Shown one piece after another: positions 1 through 5,293 of a DNA stretch of 5,293 bases. The translations under genes were made by a program, and so were the position numbers. The stretch is from Akkermansia muciniphila (GTDB lineage: Bacteria > Verrucomicrobiota > Verrucomicrobiia > Verrucomicrobiales > Akkermansiaceae): positions 1 to 5,293 of the forward strand of contig CAMBTF010000151.1 of NCBI GenBank assembly GCA_945870545.1, given 5' to 3'. The notes under the pieces are model-generated. The model worked only from the letters and a program-made list of their open reading frames with translations. It did not search any database and had not been told where the DNA came from. Position 1 is the first letter of the stretch, and the number at the start of each line of letters is the position of its first letter.

Positions 1-11
1 GGGATTCATCG

Positions 12-94
12 GTCGCGGAGCGACTTCATGACAGTAGCCGTGGGTTTCAACCCACGGACTCCGCGCCACCCGCTTCCCCGCGTCGCGGCGCGAC
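12..94 (+). repeat. Full REP-like unit, left flank of the transposase
   Basis: This is an 83-nt composite palindromic unit. It contains a GTCGC-gga-GCGAC hairpin (12-24), a 9-nt spacer, GTAG (34-37), a hairpin with arms CCGTGGGTT/AACCCACGG and a 2-nt loop (38-57), a 24-nt spacer and a second hairpin GTCGC-ggc-GCGAC (82-94). A GTAG tetranucleotide at the foot of a short hairpin is the hallmark of REP elements recognised by RAYT transposases. The unit ends 27 nt beyond the transposase stop codon and points toward that gene. Positions 12-102 match 795-885 at 85 of 91 bases. The bases before it (1-11) also recur before 711, so the array may continue to the left of the window. Confidence 0.85.
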
Positions 95-121
95 GCTTGA
101 TGAACATACCTACGCCCCCGC

Positions 122-574
122 TCAATCCCACAGGTATTTCTCATCATAACTAACACCATGCTTTTGAAGCAACGCGAGGTATTCGTCCTGAAAGGTTCTG
201 CTCCGGTGATGTTCGCGTTGCCCCCGGATGTAGTCGGCCACACTCTCGACATTCGAGCGGCTCACGGTGAAACCTCCGAATCCATCCTGCCAAGCGAAGG
301 CTTTCATGTCCGGAAATGTATCGTGAATCCATGCGGATGACCCTCCTTTGACCATCTGCGCTATCTTGCTGGGTGCCAAAGTGGGAGACGCTCCCAAAAG
401 AACGTGGACATGATCCTCCACTCCACCGATCTGGATGGGCGTCATCTTGTTCTGTTTCGCGATCCCGGCCAGATAAGACCAGACGCGCTCCTCGATTTCC
501 GGGTTAATCCAGCGTTCGCGGTTCTTGGTGCTGAACACGAGATGGTAATGCAGGCTGGTGTAGGTGTTGGCCAT
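122..574 (-). CDS. IS200-like Y1 transposase, REP-associated (RAYT) type
   Basis: This intact 150-residue protein is a single-domain HUH/Y1 transposase (Y1_Tnp, IS200-like fold). Family members cut and rejoin single-stranded DNA at hairpin-tipped ends through a covalent phosphotyrosine. The opening YTSLHYHLVFSTKNR (residues 5-19) is the typical first strand. The metal-binding H-V-H is at residues 55-57, within GGVEDHVHVLLG. The presumed nucleophile is Tyr115 in the YIRGQREHH motif, followed by the FQDEYLALL and YDEKYLWD tail common in RAYT-like members. The ATG at 574-572 gives the usual length, but I see no clear Shine-Dalgarno sequence. The gene is flanked on both sides by inward-facing GTAG-hairpin units. 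That points to a REP-mobilising RAYT rather than a simple IS200 copy. It has the same orientation as aspS, about 340 nt downstream of it, but is probably an independent module. Confidence 0.93.
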   Translation of the reverse strand: MANTYTSLHYHLVFSTKNRERWINPEIEERVWSYLAGIAKQNKMTPIQIGGVEDHVHVLLGASPTLAPSKIAQMVKGGSSAWIHDTFPDMKAFAWQDGFGGFTVSRSNVESVADYIRGQREHHRSRTFQDEYLALLQKHGVSYDEKYLWD

Positions 575-589
575 CGTTTCGTTCGGAAC

Positions 590-671
590 GTCGCTACGCG
601 ACGCGGTTTGATTTTGGTTCCGTATCCCGTGGGTTGAAACCCACGGCTACCATCAATTGTCGCTCTGCGAC
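590..671 (-). repeat. Full REP-like unit, inverted, just upstream of the transposase start
   Basis: Read on the minus strand, this 82-nt unit has hairpin GTCGC-aga-GCGAC (671-659), an 8-nt spacer, GTAG (650-647), the hairpin with arms CCGTGGGTT/AACCCACGG (646-627), a 24-nt spacer and hairpin GTCGC-gta-GCGAC (602-590). The GTAG-plus-hairpin core is identical to that in the 12-94 and 795-877 units. The 24-nt spacer keeps its exact length, although almost none of its sequence is shared. The unit ends 15 nt before the transposase ATG, so it probably lies in the gene's promoter or 5' leader. It is inverted relative to the other units. Confidence 0.85.
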
Positions 672-682
672 AGGGAATTGTT

Positions 683-698
683 TCCGTTTGGAAACGGA
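683..698. repeat. Small palindrome between repeat units
   Basis: TCCGTTT-GG-AAACGGA is a perfect 7-bp-arm inverted repeat with a 2-nt loop. It lies in the short stretch joining the inverted unit (590-671) to the tandem array (711 onward). It may be a remnant of another hairpin or a junction left by rearrangement. No function can be assigned. Confidence 0.45.
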
Positions 699-710
699 TG
701 GGATTCATCG

Positions 711-794
711 GTCGCGGCGCGACTGCACGATGGTAGCCGTGGGTTTCTTCCCGTCGCGGCGCGACTTTATGACGGTAGCAGTGGGTTTCTTCCC
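711..794 (+). repeat. Two 42-bp tandem, half-deleted REP units
   Basis: Two copies (711-752 and 753-794) of a 42-bp period lie immediately before the full unit that starts at 795. Each has the hairpin GTCGC-ggc-GCGAC, a 9-nt spacer, GTAG (733-736; 775-778) and the left arm of the core hairpin. After GTGGGTTTC it jumps to TTCCC and then into the next GTCGC hairpin. The right arm and most of the 24-nt spacer are missing, so the core hairpin cannot form. The second copy also has a C-to-A change in the arm (GTAGCAGTGGG). These look like internal-deletion derivatives of the 83-nt unit that were then amplified in tandem. Confidence 0.85.
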
Positions 795-877
795 GTCGCG
801 GCGCGACTTCATGACGGTAGCCGTGGGTTTCAACCCACGGACTCCGCGCCACCCGATTCTCCGCGTCGCGGTGCGAC
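795..877 (+). repeat. Full REP-like unit, right side
   Basis: This 83-nt unit has the same parts as 12-94: hairpin GTCGC-ggc-GCGAC (795-807), 9-nt spacer, GTAG (817-820), core hairpin with 9-bp arms (821-840), 24-nt spacer and hairpin GTCGC-ggt-GCGAC (865-877). It forms the third period of the 42-bp tandem array but keeps the complete core hairpin. It lies in the 3' flank of aspS, ending 37 nt beyond the aspS stop codon, so transcripts leaving aspS would run into it. Confidence 0.85.
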
Positions 878-885
878 GCCTGATG

Positions 886-904
886 GGGATGTTCGGAACA
901 TCCC
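886..904. repeat. Perfect inverted repeat just after aspS
   Basis: GGGATGTTC-G-GAACATCCC is a perfect palindrome with 9-bp arms and a single central base, 10 nt beyond the aspS stop codon. On the aspS strand it could fold as a 3'-end hairpin, although the loop would need some arm bases to open. No T-run follows, so it is not a canonical intrinsic terminator. Its centre GTTCGGAAC recurs at 581-589, directly beside the inverted REP unit, so it may belong to the REP family's flanking sequence. Confidence 0.6.
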
Positions 905-914
905 AGCGCACAAA

Positions 915-2696
915 CTACTCAACCGGCTTCTTCTTGTAGGTGCTCTGCACGTAAACCTCGCGCAGTTCCTTCATGCCGATCTCGCAGGGGCTCTGCGCCA
1001 TGAGGTCGGCTCCCTTGTTGTTTTTCGGGAACTCGATGACCTCGCGGATGCTGTCCTCGCCGGCGACAAGCATCGCGATGCGGTCGAGGCCGAGCGCAAG
1101 GCCACCGTGGGGAGGTGCACCGAAGCGGAAGGCATCTAGGATATGTGCGAACTTGATCTGCTGCTCCTCCGGCGTGACGCCGAGTACCCCGAACATCTTC
1201 GCCTGGAGATCCTTTTCGTGGATCCGGATCGATCCGCCGCCGAGCTCGTAGCCGTTGAGAACCACGTCGTAGGCGACGGCGCGGACGTTGGCGTAATCGC
1301 CCTTTTCCAGAAGCTCGATATCGTCAGGATGCGGGCGGGTGAAAGGATGATGGACGGCAACCCAATGACCGCTCTCCTCATCGTGTGCGAGCAGCGGAAA
1401 ATCGACAACCCAGAGGAAATTGAATTTGTCCGGGTCGTTGTTGAGCTCCTGCATCACCGCGCATTCCGAGCGCACGCGGCCGAGGATGGTGGAAACGCTT
1501 TCGCGGGAACCGGCGGCGAAGAACACGATGTCGCCCTCCTCAAGGTTCATTTTCGAGGTTACGCTTGCCTTCTCCTCCTCGGTGAAAATTTTCCACAGCG
1601 GGCTCTTGTATTCGCCGCCTTCGAGCTTGATGAACGCGAGGTTTTTCACCGGCAAGCCCGCCTGAACGGCGATCTCGTTGAGCCGGTTCATCTGGCCTGT
1701 AGTGATGCCCGCGAAGCCCTTCGCGTTGATCGCACGGACGACACCCGCGCCGTCGAGGATGCTACGGAAAATCTTGAACTCGGTCGCGCCGAACACGTCG
1801 GCGAGATCAGTGATTTTCATATCGAAGCGCGTGTCCGGCTTGTCGGATCCGTAGATATCCATCGCCTCGCGGTAGGTCATGCGCGGGAACTCCGCCGGGA
1901 TGTCGATACCGAGGCCGGCTTTGAACATCGCACCGAGCAGACCCTGCACGAGTTTGATGATGTCCTCTTGGCCGATGAAGCTCGCCTCGATGTCGATCTG
2001 TGTGAACTCCGGCTGTCGGTCGGCGCGCAAGTCCTCGTCGCGGAAGCAGCGGGCGATCTGGTAGTATTTTTCCAGACCAGCCACCATCATCAGCTGCTTG
2101 TATTGCTGCGGCGCCTGCGGCAGAGCGTAAAATTTCCCGGGGTTGAGGCGGGAGGGCACGAGAAAATCGCGCGCGCCTTCGGGGGTCGGGTTCGAAAGGA
2201 TGGGCGTCTCGATCTCGAAGAAGCCGGACTCATCGAGGAAACGGCGCGCGGCCGAGGTGATCTTGCTGCGCTGGCGGATGTTTTTCGCCATGCGCGGGCG
2301 GCGCAAGTCGAGGTAACGATATTTCATCCGGATATCCTCGTTGGAAAGCTCCTTGTCGAGTTGGAAAGGCAGCACGTCCGCTTTGTTCACGATCTCCATC
2401 TTGCTCGCCACGATCTCGACCGTGCCTGTGGCCATCTTGTCGTTCTCCGCACCGTCAAGGCGCCTCGCGACTTTTCCGGTAACGCGCACCACATCCTCCT
2501 CGCGCAGCGTATGCGAAAGCTCGGCCACCACCGCATCCTCCTCCGGACGGAACACGCATTGCGTCAGGCCCTCGCGGTCACGCAGGTCGATAAAAATGAC
2601 GCCGCCGTGGTCGCGCGCGGAATTCACCCAACCGATCAGGCTGACGGTTTCGCCGATGTGGGATTCTTTGAGTTCGTTGCAGTGGTGTGTTCTCAT
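915..2696 (-). CDS. aspS: Aspartyl-tRNA synthetase, bacterial type, probably non-discriminating
   Basis: This cytosolic class II aminoacyl-tRNA synthetase charges tRNA-Asp (and possibly tRNA-Asn) with aspartate using ATP. The 593 residues match the bacterial length (E. coli about 590). The N-terminal OB-fold anticodon domain covers about 1-105. Motif 1 is around TPILSNPTPEGARDF (164-178), QAPQQYKQL is at 194-202, and motif 2 with FRDEDLRADRQPEFTQID is at 218-235. The bacterial GAD insertion spans about 250-380. Motif 3 GLALGLDR ends at Arg539. The ATG at 2696 (MRTHHCNEL) aligns with the family N-terminus. The 37 residues encoded upstream do not look like AspRS and run into repeat 2721-2756. 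An ATG two codons earlier (2702) is possible, and neither has an evident Shine-Dalgarno sequence. His30 and Gly82 match residues linked to non-discriminating activity. It is probably co-transcribed with hisS, or served by a promoter in the gap around 2697-2763. Confidence 0.97.
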   Translation of the reverse strand: MRTHHCNELKESHIGETVSLIGWVNSARDHGGVIFIDLRDREGLTQCVFRPEEDAVVAELSHTLREEDVVRVTGKVARRLDGAENDKMATGTVEIVASKMEIVNKADVLPFQLDKELSNEDIRMKYRYLDLRRPRMAKNIRQRSKITSAARRFLDESGFFEIETPILSNPTPEGARDFLVPSRLNPGKFYALPQAPQQYKQLMMVAGLEKYYQIARCFRDEDLRADRQPEFTQIDIEASFIGQEDIIKLVQGLLGAMFKAGLGIDIPAEFPRMTYREAMDIYGSDKPDTRFDMKITDLADVFGATEFKIFRSILDGAGVVRAINAKGFAGITTGQMNRLNEIAVQAGLPVKNLAFIKLEGGEYKSPLWKIFTEEEKASVTSKMNLEEGDIVFFAAGSRESVSTILGRVRSECAVMQELNNDPDKFNFLWVVDFPLLAHDEESGHWVAVHHPFTRPHPDDIELLEKGDYANVRAVAYDVVLNGYELGGGSIRIHEKDLQAKMFGVLGVTPEEQQIKFAHILDAFRFGAPPHGGLALGLDRIAMLVAGEDSIREVIEFPKNNKGADLMAQSPCEIGMKELREVYVQSTYKKKPVE

Positions 2697-2720
2697 GGAC
2701 ATGTGAAAGAAAGATTTTTT

Positions 2721-2756
2721 AACCGCAGATGGACGGGATGAACGCAGATGGAAGAG
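2721..2756 (+). repeat. 36-bp inverted repeat, left copy (IR-L)
   Basis: This copy matches 3147-3182 on the opposite strand at 35 of 36 bases. It is built from degenerate ~10-bp steps: AACCGCAGATG, GACGGGATGA, ACGCAGATGG. The octamer CGCAGATG occurs at 2724-2731 and 2743-2750. It begins 7 nt beyond the stop codon of the GxxExxY gene and lies in the 5' leader of aspS. With its partner it brackets the GxxExxY gene almost exactly. Confidence 0.9.
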
Positions 2757-2763
2757 GGGATCA

Positions 2764-3174
2764 TTAAGAAGTGGATTTTGGGGAAAGAGTGACTCTACGA
2801 AACTCAAGTTTGGAGTATTTAAAATTAAGGATGAGACCTACCTGAAGACCACTGACGCGCAGGTAATTCAGCATCTGACCGATTTCATGATCGGTAATGC
2901 GGGGAATGGTTTTCGTATCGACGACTATTTTCCCGAAAACGATGAGATCAGGAATGAATTCGCCGACCGTGATGTCGCGATGATGGACAGGGAAGCGAGG
3001 CTGCTGGAGAAAGTGGATTTCTTGGTGTCGGAATTCAACCACAAGCGCGTTCTCATACACTTTCTCATAGAAGCCATGTCCCACTGTATTCAAAACTCTA
3101 AACGCACAGCCGATCACGCGCTCCGTCTCAAGAACATGTATCTCTTCTCTTCCATCTGCGTTCATCCCGTTCAT
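2764..3174 (-). CDS. GxxExxY family protein (PDDEXK-like)
   Basis: This 136-residue protein belongs to the GxxExxY family (PF13366, PDDEXK_3), whose function is unknown and whose fold resembles PD-(D/E)xK nucleases. Counting from the first Met, the name motif is G34-F-Y-E37-K-V-Y40. It is followed by the candidate catalytic strand GEFIPDLIV (Asp76) and VVDTKTI (Asp86, Lys88), where many relatives have ELK. The C-terminal segment IGQMLNYLRVSGLQVGLILNF is also typical. The ATG at 3174 or the one at 3165 (MNADGRE) could be the start. Both lie inside repeat 3147-3182, so the repeat encodes the N-terminus. The frame stays open upstream into hisS, but that part is only hisS shadow. The gene is more AT-rich than its neighbours: 109 G+C of 240 at 2761-3000, against 37 of 60 at 1021-1080 in aspS. 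That supports acquisition as an insert between hisS and aspS. Confidence 0.9.
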   Translation of the reverse strand: MNGMNADGREEIHVLETERVIGCAFRVLNTVGHGFYEKVYENALVVEFRHQEIHFLQQPRFPVHHRDITVGEFIPDLIVFGKIVVDTKTIPRITDHEIGQMLNYLRVSGLQVGLILNFKYSKLEFRRVTLSPKSTS

Positions 3175-3182
3175 CTGCGGTT
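3147..3182 (-). repeat. 36-bp inverted repeat, right copy (IR-R)
   Basis: Read on the minus strand, this is the partner of 2721-2756, differing only at base 12 (A for G). It starts 9 nt beyond the hisS stop codon and overlaps the 5' end of the GxxExxY gene. Three ATGs in the repeat lie at 3174, 3165 and 3156. The first two are the likely start candidates and read MNGMNADGRE. The repeat therefore supplies the gene's translation start, while its partner lies just past the stop. Confidence 0.9.
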
Positions 3183-3191
3183 GATATTCTT

Positions 3192-4487
3192 TTATGCCAA
3201 CAAAGGCCCGTCGGGTTCGGTGAGGCGTTGTTTGATCCACACCACAAGAGAGGCGGCTTCGCATTCCTCTTCCAAGCGGCTGGCGAGGATCTTGATTTTT
3301 ACCTGTGGGAATTCCTGGCCGATGACGACCGCGAATCTCGCGCCGCATTTCTCGGCGGCTTGGAATTGCTTGGCGACCTTCGCCTCGGAGAGCGGGAGAT
3401 CTGCGGAAACGCCGGCGCGGCGCAGGTCGGTGACAAGCTTGAGCGCATCGTCGCGGCGACTGGCGTCGGGCACGACCATATAAACCTCGCAGCCCGCGGC
3501 GTTGCGCTGGAGCCAAACCTCCATCTGCATCGCGGCATGAGTGGTTTCCTCGATGAGGTTGCGGATCACGTAATCGCCCATCGCGAAACCCGTGGCGGGC
3601 ATGTCCACCGCACCATCGGAAATCGTTTTCACCAGCGTGTCGTATCGACCCCCGCCCGCGATGGCGCGCATCGATTTTTTCGAATCGAACACCTCGAAGA
3701 CCACGCCTGTGTAATAAGCGAGGCCGCGGACGATGGAGAGATCCAGTTCCACGAAAGCGCCGAAGCCGCGGGCGGTGAGATCCGCGCGGATCGCGTCGTA
3801 GGCTTCCGAGGCGTTCGCGGGGTTCGCGACAAAGGCTTTCACCTCCTCCAAGGTCATCCCGAAGGCCGCGAGCTTTGCGGTGAGAACTTCCGGCTTCTCG
3901 CGTTCCAGCTTGTCCACGAGGCCGAGGAAATCCGCCATCCGCGCGTCATCGACGCCCTTGCCTTCTGCGAATTTCAACCATGCGTTGCGGTCTGAGACGC
4001 GCACCACGAAATCACCTGCCACGAAACCGAAGGCGAGCATCGTCTCGATCGCCAGCGCGATCAGCTCCGCATCGGCGCCCGGGCCTGCCTCGCCTAGGAT
4101 GTCGACATTGAACTGATGAAACTCGCGCCCGCGGCCTTTCTGCGGCTTCTCGTAGCGGAAGCACTGGCCGATCTCGAACCACTTGAGCGGCTTCGGATAC
4201 TGCCGCTGCTCCACCGCCGCGATCCGGGCGAGCGAGGCGGTCACTTCCGGGCGCAACGTCACATCCCGGCCGCCCTGATCCTCGAAACGGAATAGCTGCG
4301 AGGAAAGCTCACCACCGGATTTTTTCAGATAAAGCGCGGTGTCCTCAAGGATGGGCGTTTCATACTCCACAAACCCACACCGCCGCGCGACCCCACGCCA
4401 AGTCTCAAACAGGTAATTCCGCACCGCGCATTCACGGGGAGTGAAGTCCCGGAAGCCGGGGAGTGCTTGGAAAACGGTGGATGCCAT
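3192..4487 (-). CDS. hisS: Histidyl-tRNA synthetase
   Basis: This cytosolic class II synthetase attaches histidine to tRNA-His. The protein has 431 residues, within the usual bacterial range. From the ATG at 4487 (MASTVFQALPGFRDFTP), motif 1 includes VEYETPILED (40-49) and the ATP/histidine region includes LRPEVTASLAR (78-88). Motif 2 is FRYEKPQKGRGREFHQFNVD (110-129), the histidine-binding loop is IVRGLAYYTG (252-261), and AGGGRYD is at 277-283. The C-terminal anticodon-binding domain covers about 333-431. Many bacterial enzymes have RGLDYY where this one has RGLAYY. I recall the Ala form from Verrucomicrobiota relatives, so I read it as a lineage feature. A GTG at 4523 would add 12 residues without family resemblance, so I prefer the ATG. 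No clear Shine-Dalgarno sequence is visible. The gene is first in the hisS-GxxExxY-aspS run and divergent from tRNA-Glu. Confidence 0.96.
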   Translation of the reverse strand: MASTVFQALPGFRDFTPRECAVRNYLFETWRGVARRCGFVEYETPILEDTALYLKKSGGELSSQLFRFEDQGGRDVTLRPEVTASLARIAAVEQRQYPKPLKWFEIGQCFRYEKPQKGRGREFHQFNVDILGEAGPGADAELIALAIETMLAFGFVAGDFVVRVSDRNAWLKFAEGKGVDDARMADFLGLVDKLEREKPEVLTAKLAAFGMTLEEVKAFVANPANASEAYDAIRADLTARGFGAFVELDLSIVRGLAYYTGVVFEVFDSKKSMRAIAGGGRYDTLVKTISDGAVDMPATGFAMGDYVIRNLIEETTHAAMQMEVWLQRNAAGCEVYMVVPDASRRDDALKLVTDLRRAGVSADLPLSEAKVAKQFQAAEKCGARFAVVIGQEFPQVKIKILASRLEEECEAASLVVWIKQRLTEPDGPLLA

Positions 4488-4681
4488 GGTTCGGGGGGCG
4501 CGACAATGCACGGCGATCCCCACATATCAAGCCAAACTCTCGTAGAGACGGAAGACTGGGAGACACAAGACACAAGAGAAGAGGGGGCTTTGCGGGCATT
4601 GGAAAATTTTTCCGGCACTGGCAGAAAATCCTTGCAAGCCCTCCGGTGCTCCGCTTTCTTGCCCCCCGCACCGCGACCAAC
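4488..4681. other. Divergent intergenic region between hisS and tRNA-Glu
   Basis: These 194 nt must hold the promoters of hisS (leftward) and tRNA-Glu (rightward). I see no convincing -35/-10 pair for either. The best tRNA candidate is TTGCAA at 4632-4637 with a weak TTTCTT 17 nt later. A short palindrome GGAAAA-T-TTTTCC lies at 4601-4613. A purine-rich stretch at 4559-4580 holds the 7-mer GACACAA twice in tandem. No gene is evident. Confidence 0.5.
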
Positions 4682-4756
4682 GACCCGTTCGTCTATCGGT
4701 TAGGACTCCAGGTTTTCATCCTGGCAAGAAGGGTTCGACTCCCTTACGGGTCGCCA
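4682..4756 (+). tRNA. tRNA-Glu (anticodon UUC), CCA encoded
   Basis: The sequence folds into a complete cloverleaf. The acceptor stem GACCCGT pairs with ACGGGTC. The D arm is GTC...GAC with loop TATCGGTTAG. The anticodon stem CCAGG/CCTGG encloses loop TTTTCAT, giving anticodon TTC for glutamate. A 4-nt variable region CAAG follows, and the T arm AAGGG-TTCGACT-CCCTT has an intact TTCGA. The discriminator is G (4753), and the CCA tail is encoded at 4754-4756. The start GACCCGT-TC-GTCTA resembles other bacterial tRNA-Glu genes. It is followed 40 nt later by an intrinsic terminator. Confidence 0.97.
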
Positions 4757-4795
4757 TCGTTTTCCCAGAAACGCAGGCATTTCATGGCAAAAACA

Positions 4796-4831
4796 GCCTC
4801 CGATCAGAGCACCGCTCCCCGGAGGCTTTTT
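4796..4831 (+). terminator. Intrinsic terminator after tRNA-Glu
   Basis: GCCTCCG (4796-4802) and CGGAGGC (4820-4826) form a 7-bp GC-rich stem around a 17-nt loop, directly followed by TTTTT (4827-4831). This fits a rho-independent terminator ending the tRNA-Glu transcript. The loop is longer than usual. On the opposite strand the stem is followed by TGTTTTT, so it may work in both directions. It lies upstream of the panB start proposed here. Confidence 0.75.
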
Positions 4832-4856
4832 CATTTCACCAAGAAAAATCCATCCC

Positions 4857-5293
<437 letters not shown>

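Noticed and set aside
711..836. Possible CRISPR array because of regular spacing
   Set aside because: The copies are contiguous with no unique spacers, the whole 42-bp period is repeated, and no cas gene is present.
705..911. Short repetitive protein frames through the tandem array, on both strands
   Set aside because: The 42-bp period is a multiple of three, so any frame through it gives a repetitive peptide. The array is explained by the palindromic DNA repeats, and the codons show no sign of selection.
1143..2741. 532-codon open frame on the plus strand opposite aspS
   Set aside because: It is antisense to the whole of aspS, its translation resembles no known family, and the high-GC codon use of aspS explains the lack of stops.
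2697..2807. N-terminal extension of AspRS (37 extra residues from 2807)
   Set aside because: The extension translates the 36-bp repeat and the 3' end of the GxxExxY gene, and family alignment starts at MRTHHCNEL.
3175..3516. Long N-terminal extension of the GxxExxY protein (start at 3516)
   Set aside because: The extra ~114 residues are an Arg-rich shadow of the hisS 3' end, and the family domain begins shortly after the ATGs in the repeat.
4559..4580. Tandem GACACAA motif as a fragment of another dispersed repeat family
   Set aside because: Only two 7-bp copies are present, with no partner elsewhere in the window, so the evidence is too thin.
4632..4660. Promoter for tRNA-Glu (TTGCAA, 17 nt, TTTCTT)
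   Set aside because: The spacing suits a promoter but the -10 is a poor match, so it is not reported as a feature.

Overview
The window is a chromosomal segment of a moderately high-GC bacterium. The HisRS type (RGLAYYTG motif, RPEVTASLAR), the AspRS type and the REP family resemble what I recall from Verrucomicrobiota. That assignment is inference from recall, not a database result.

Layout, left to right. Positions 1-94 and 590-877 hold a family of REP-like palindromic repeats. They surround an intact IS200-like Y1 (RAYT-type) transposase gene on the minus strand (122-574). Each full repeat unit has a fixed architecture: a GTCGC-N3-GCGAC hairpin, an 8-9 nt spacer, a GTAG tetranucleotide, a 9-bp-arm hairpin, a 24-nt spacer and a second GTCGC-N3-GCGAC hairpin. 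The units on either side of the transposase face each other, and a 42-bp tandem array of half-deleted units follows on the right. Next comes a minus-strand run read from right to left: hisS (3192-4487), a small GxxExxY-family gene (2764-3174) and aspS (915-2696). The GxxExxY gene sits between two 36-bp inverted repeats, and its start codon lies inside one of them. It looks like a cassette inserted into an ancestral hisS-aspS pair. On the plus strand are tRNA-Glu(UUC) with an encoded CCA (4682-4756), an intrinsic terminator (4796-4831) and the 5' part of panB (from 4857, probably a TTG start), which runs off the right edge.

The housekeeping content is translation (HisRS, AspRS, tRNA-Glu) plus the first committed step of pantothenate/CoA synthesis. 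AspRS carries the His and Gly residues known from non-discriminating bacterial AspRSs, so Asn-tRNA may be made here by the GatCAB transamidation route. The accessory content is two unrelated 'gene plus its own repeat' modules within about 3.2 kb: the RAYT with its REPs, and the GxxExxY gene with its 36-bp inverted repeats. These two modules are the most interesting part of the window.
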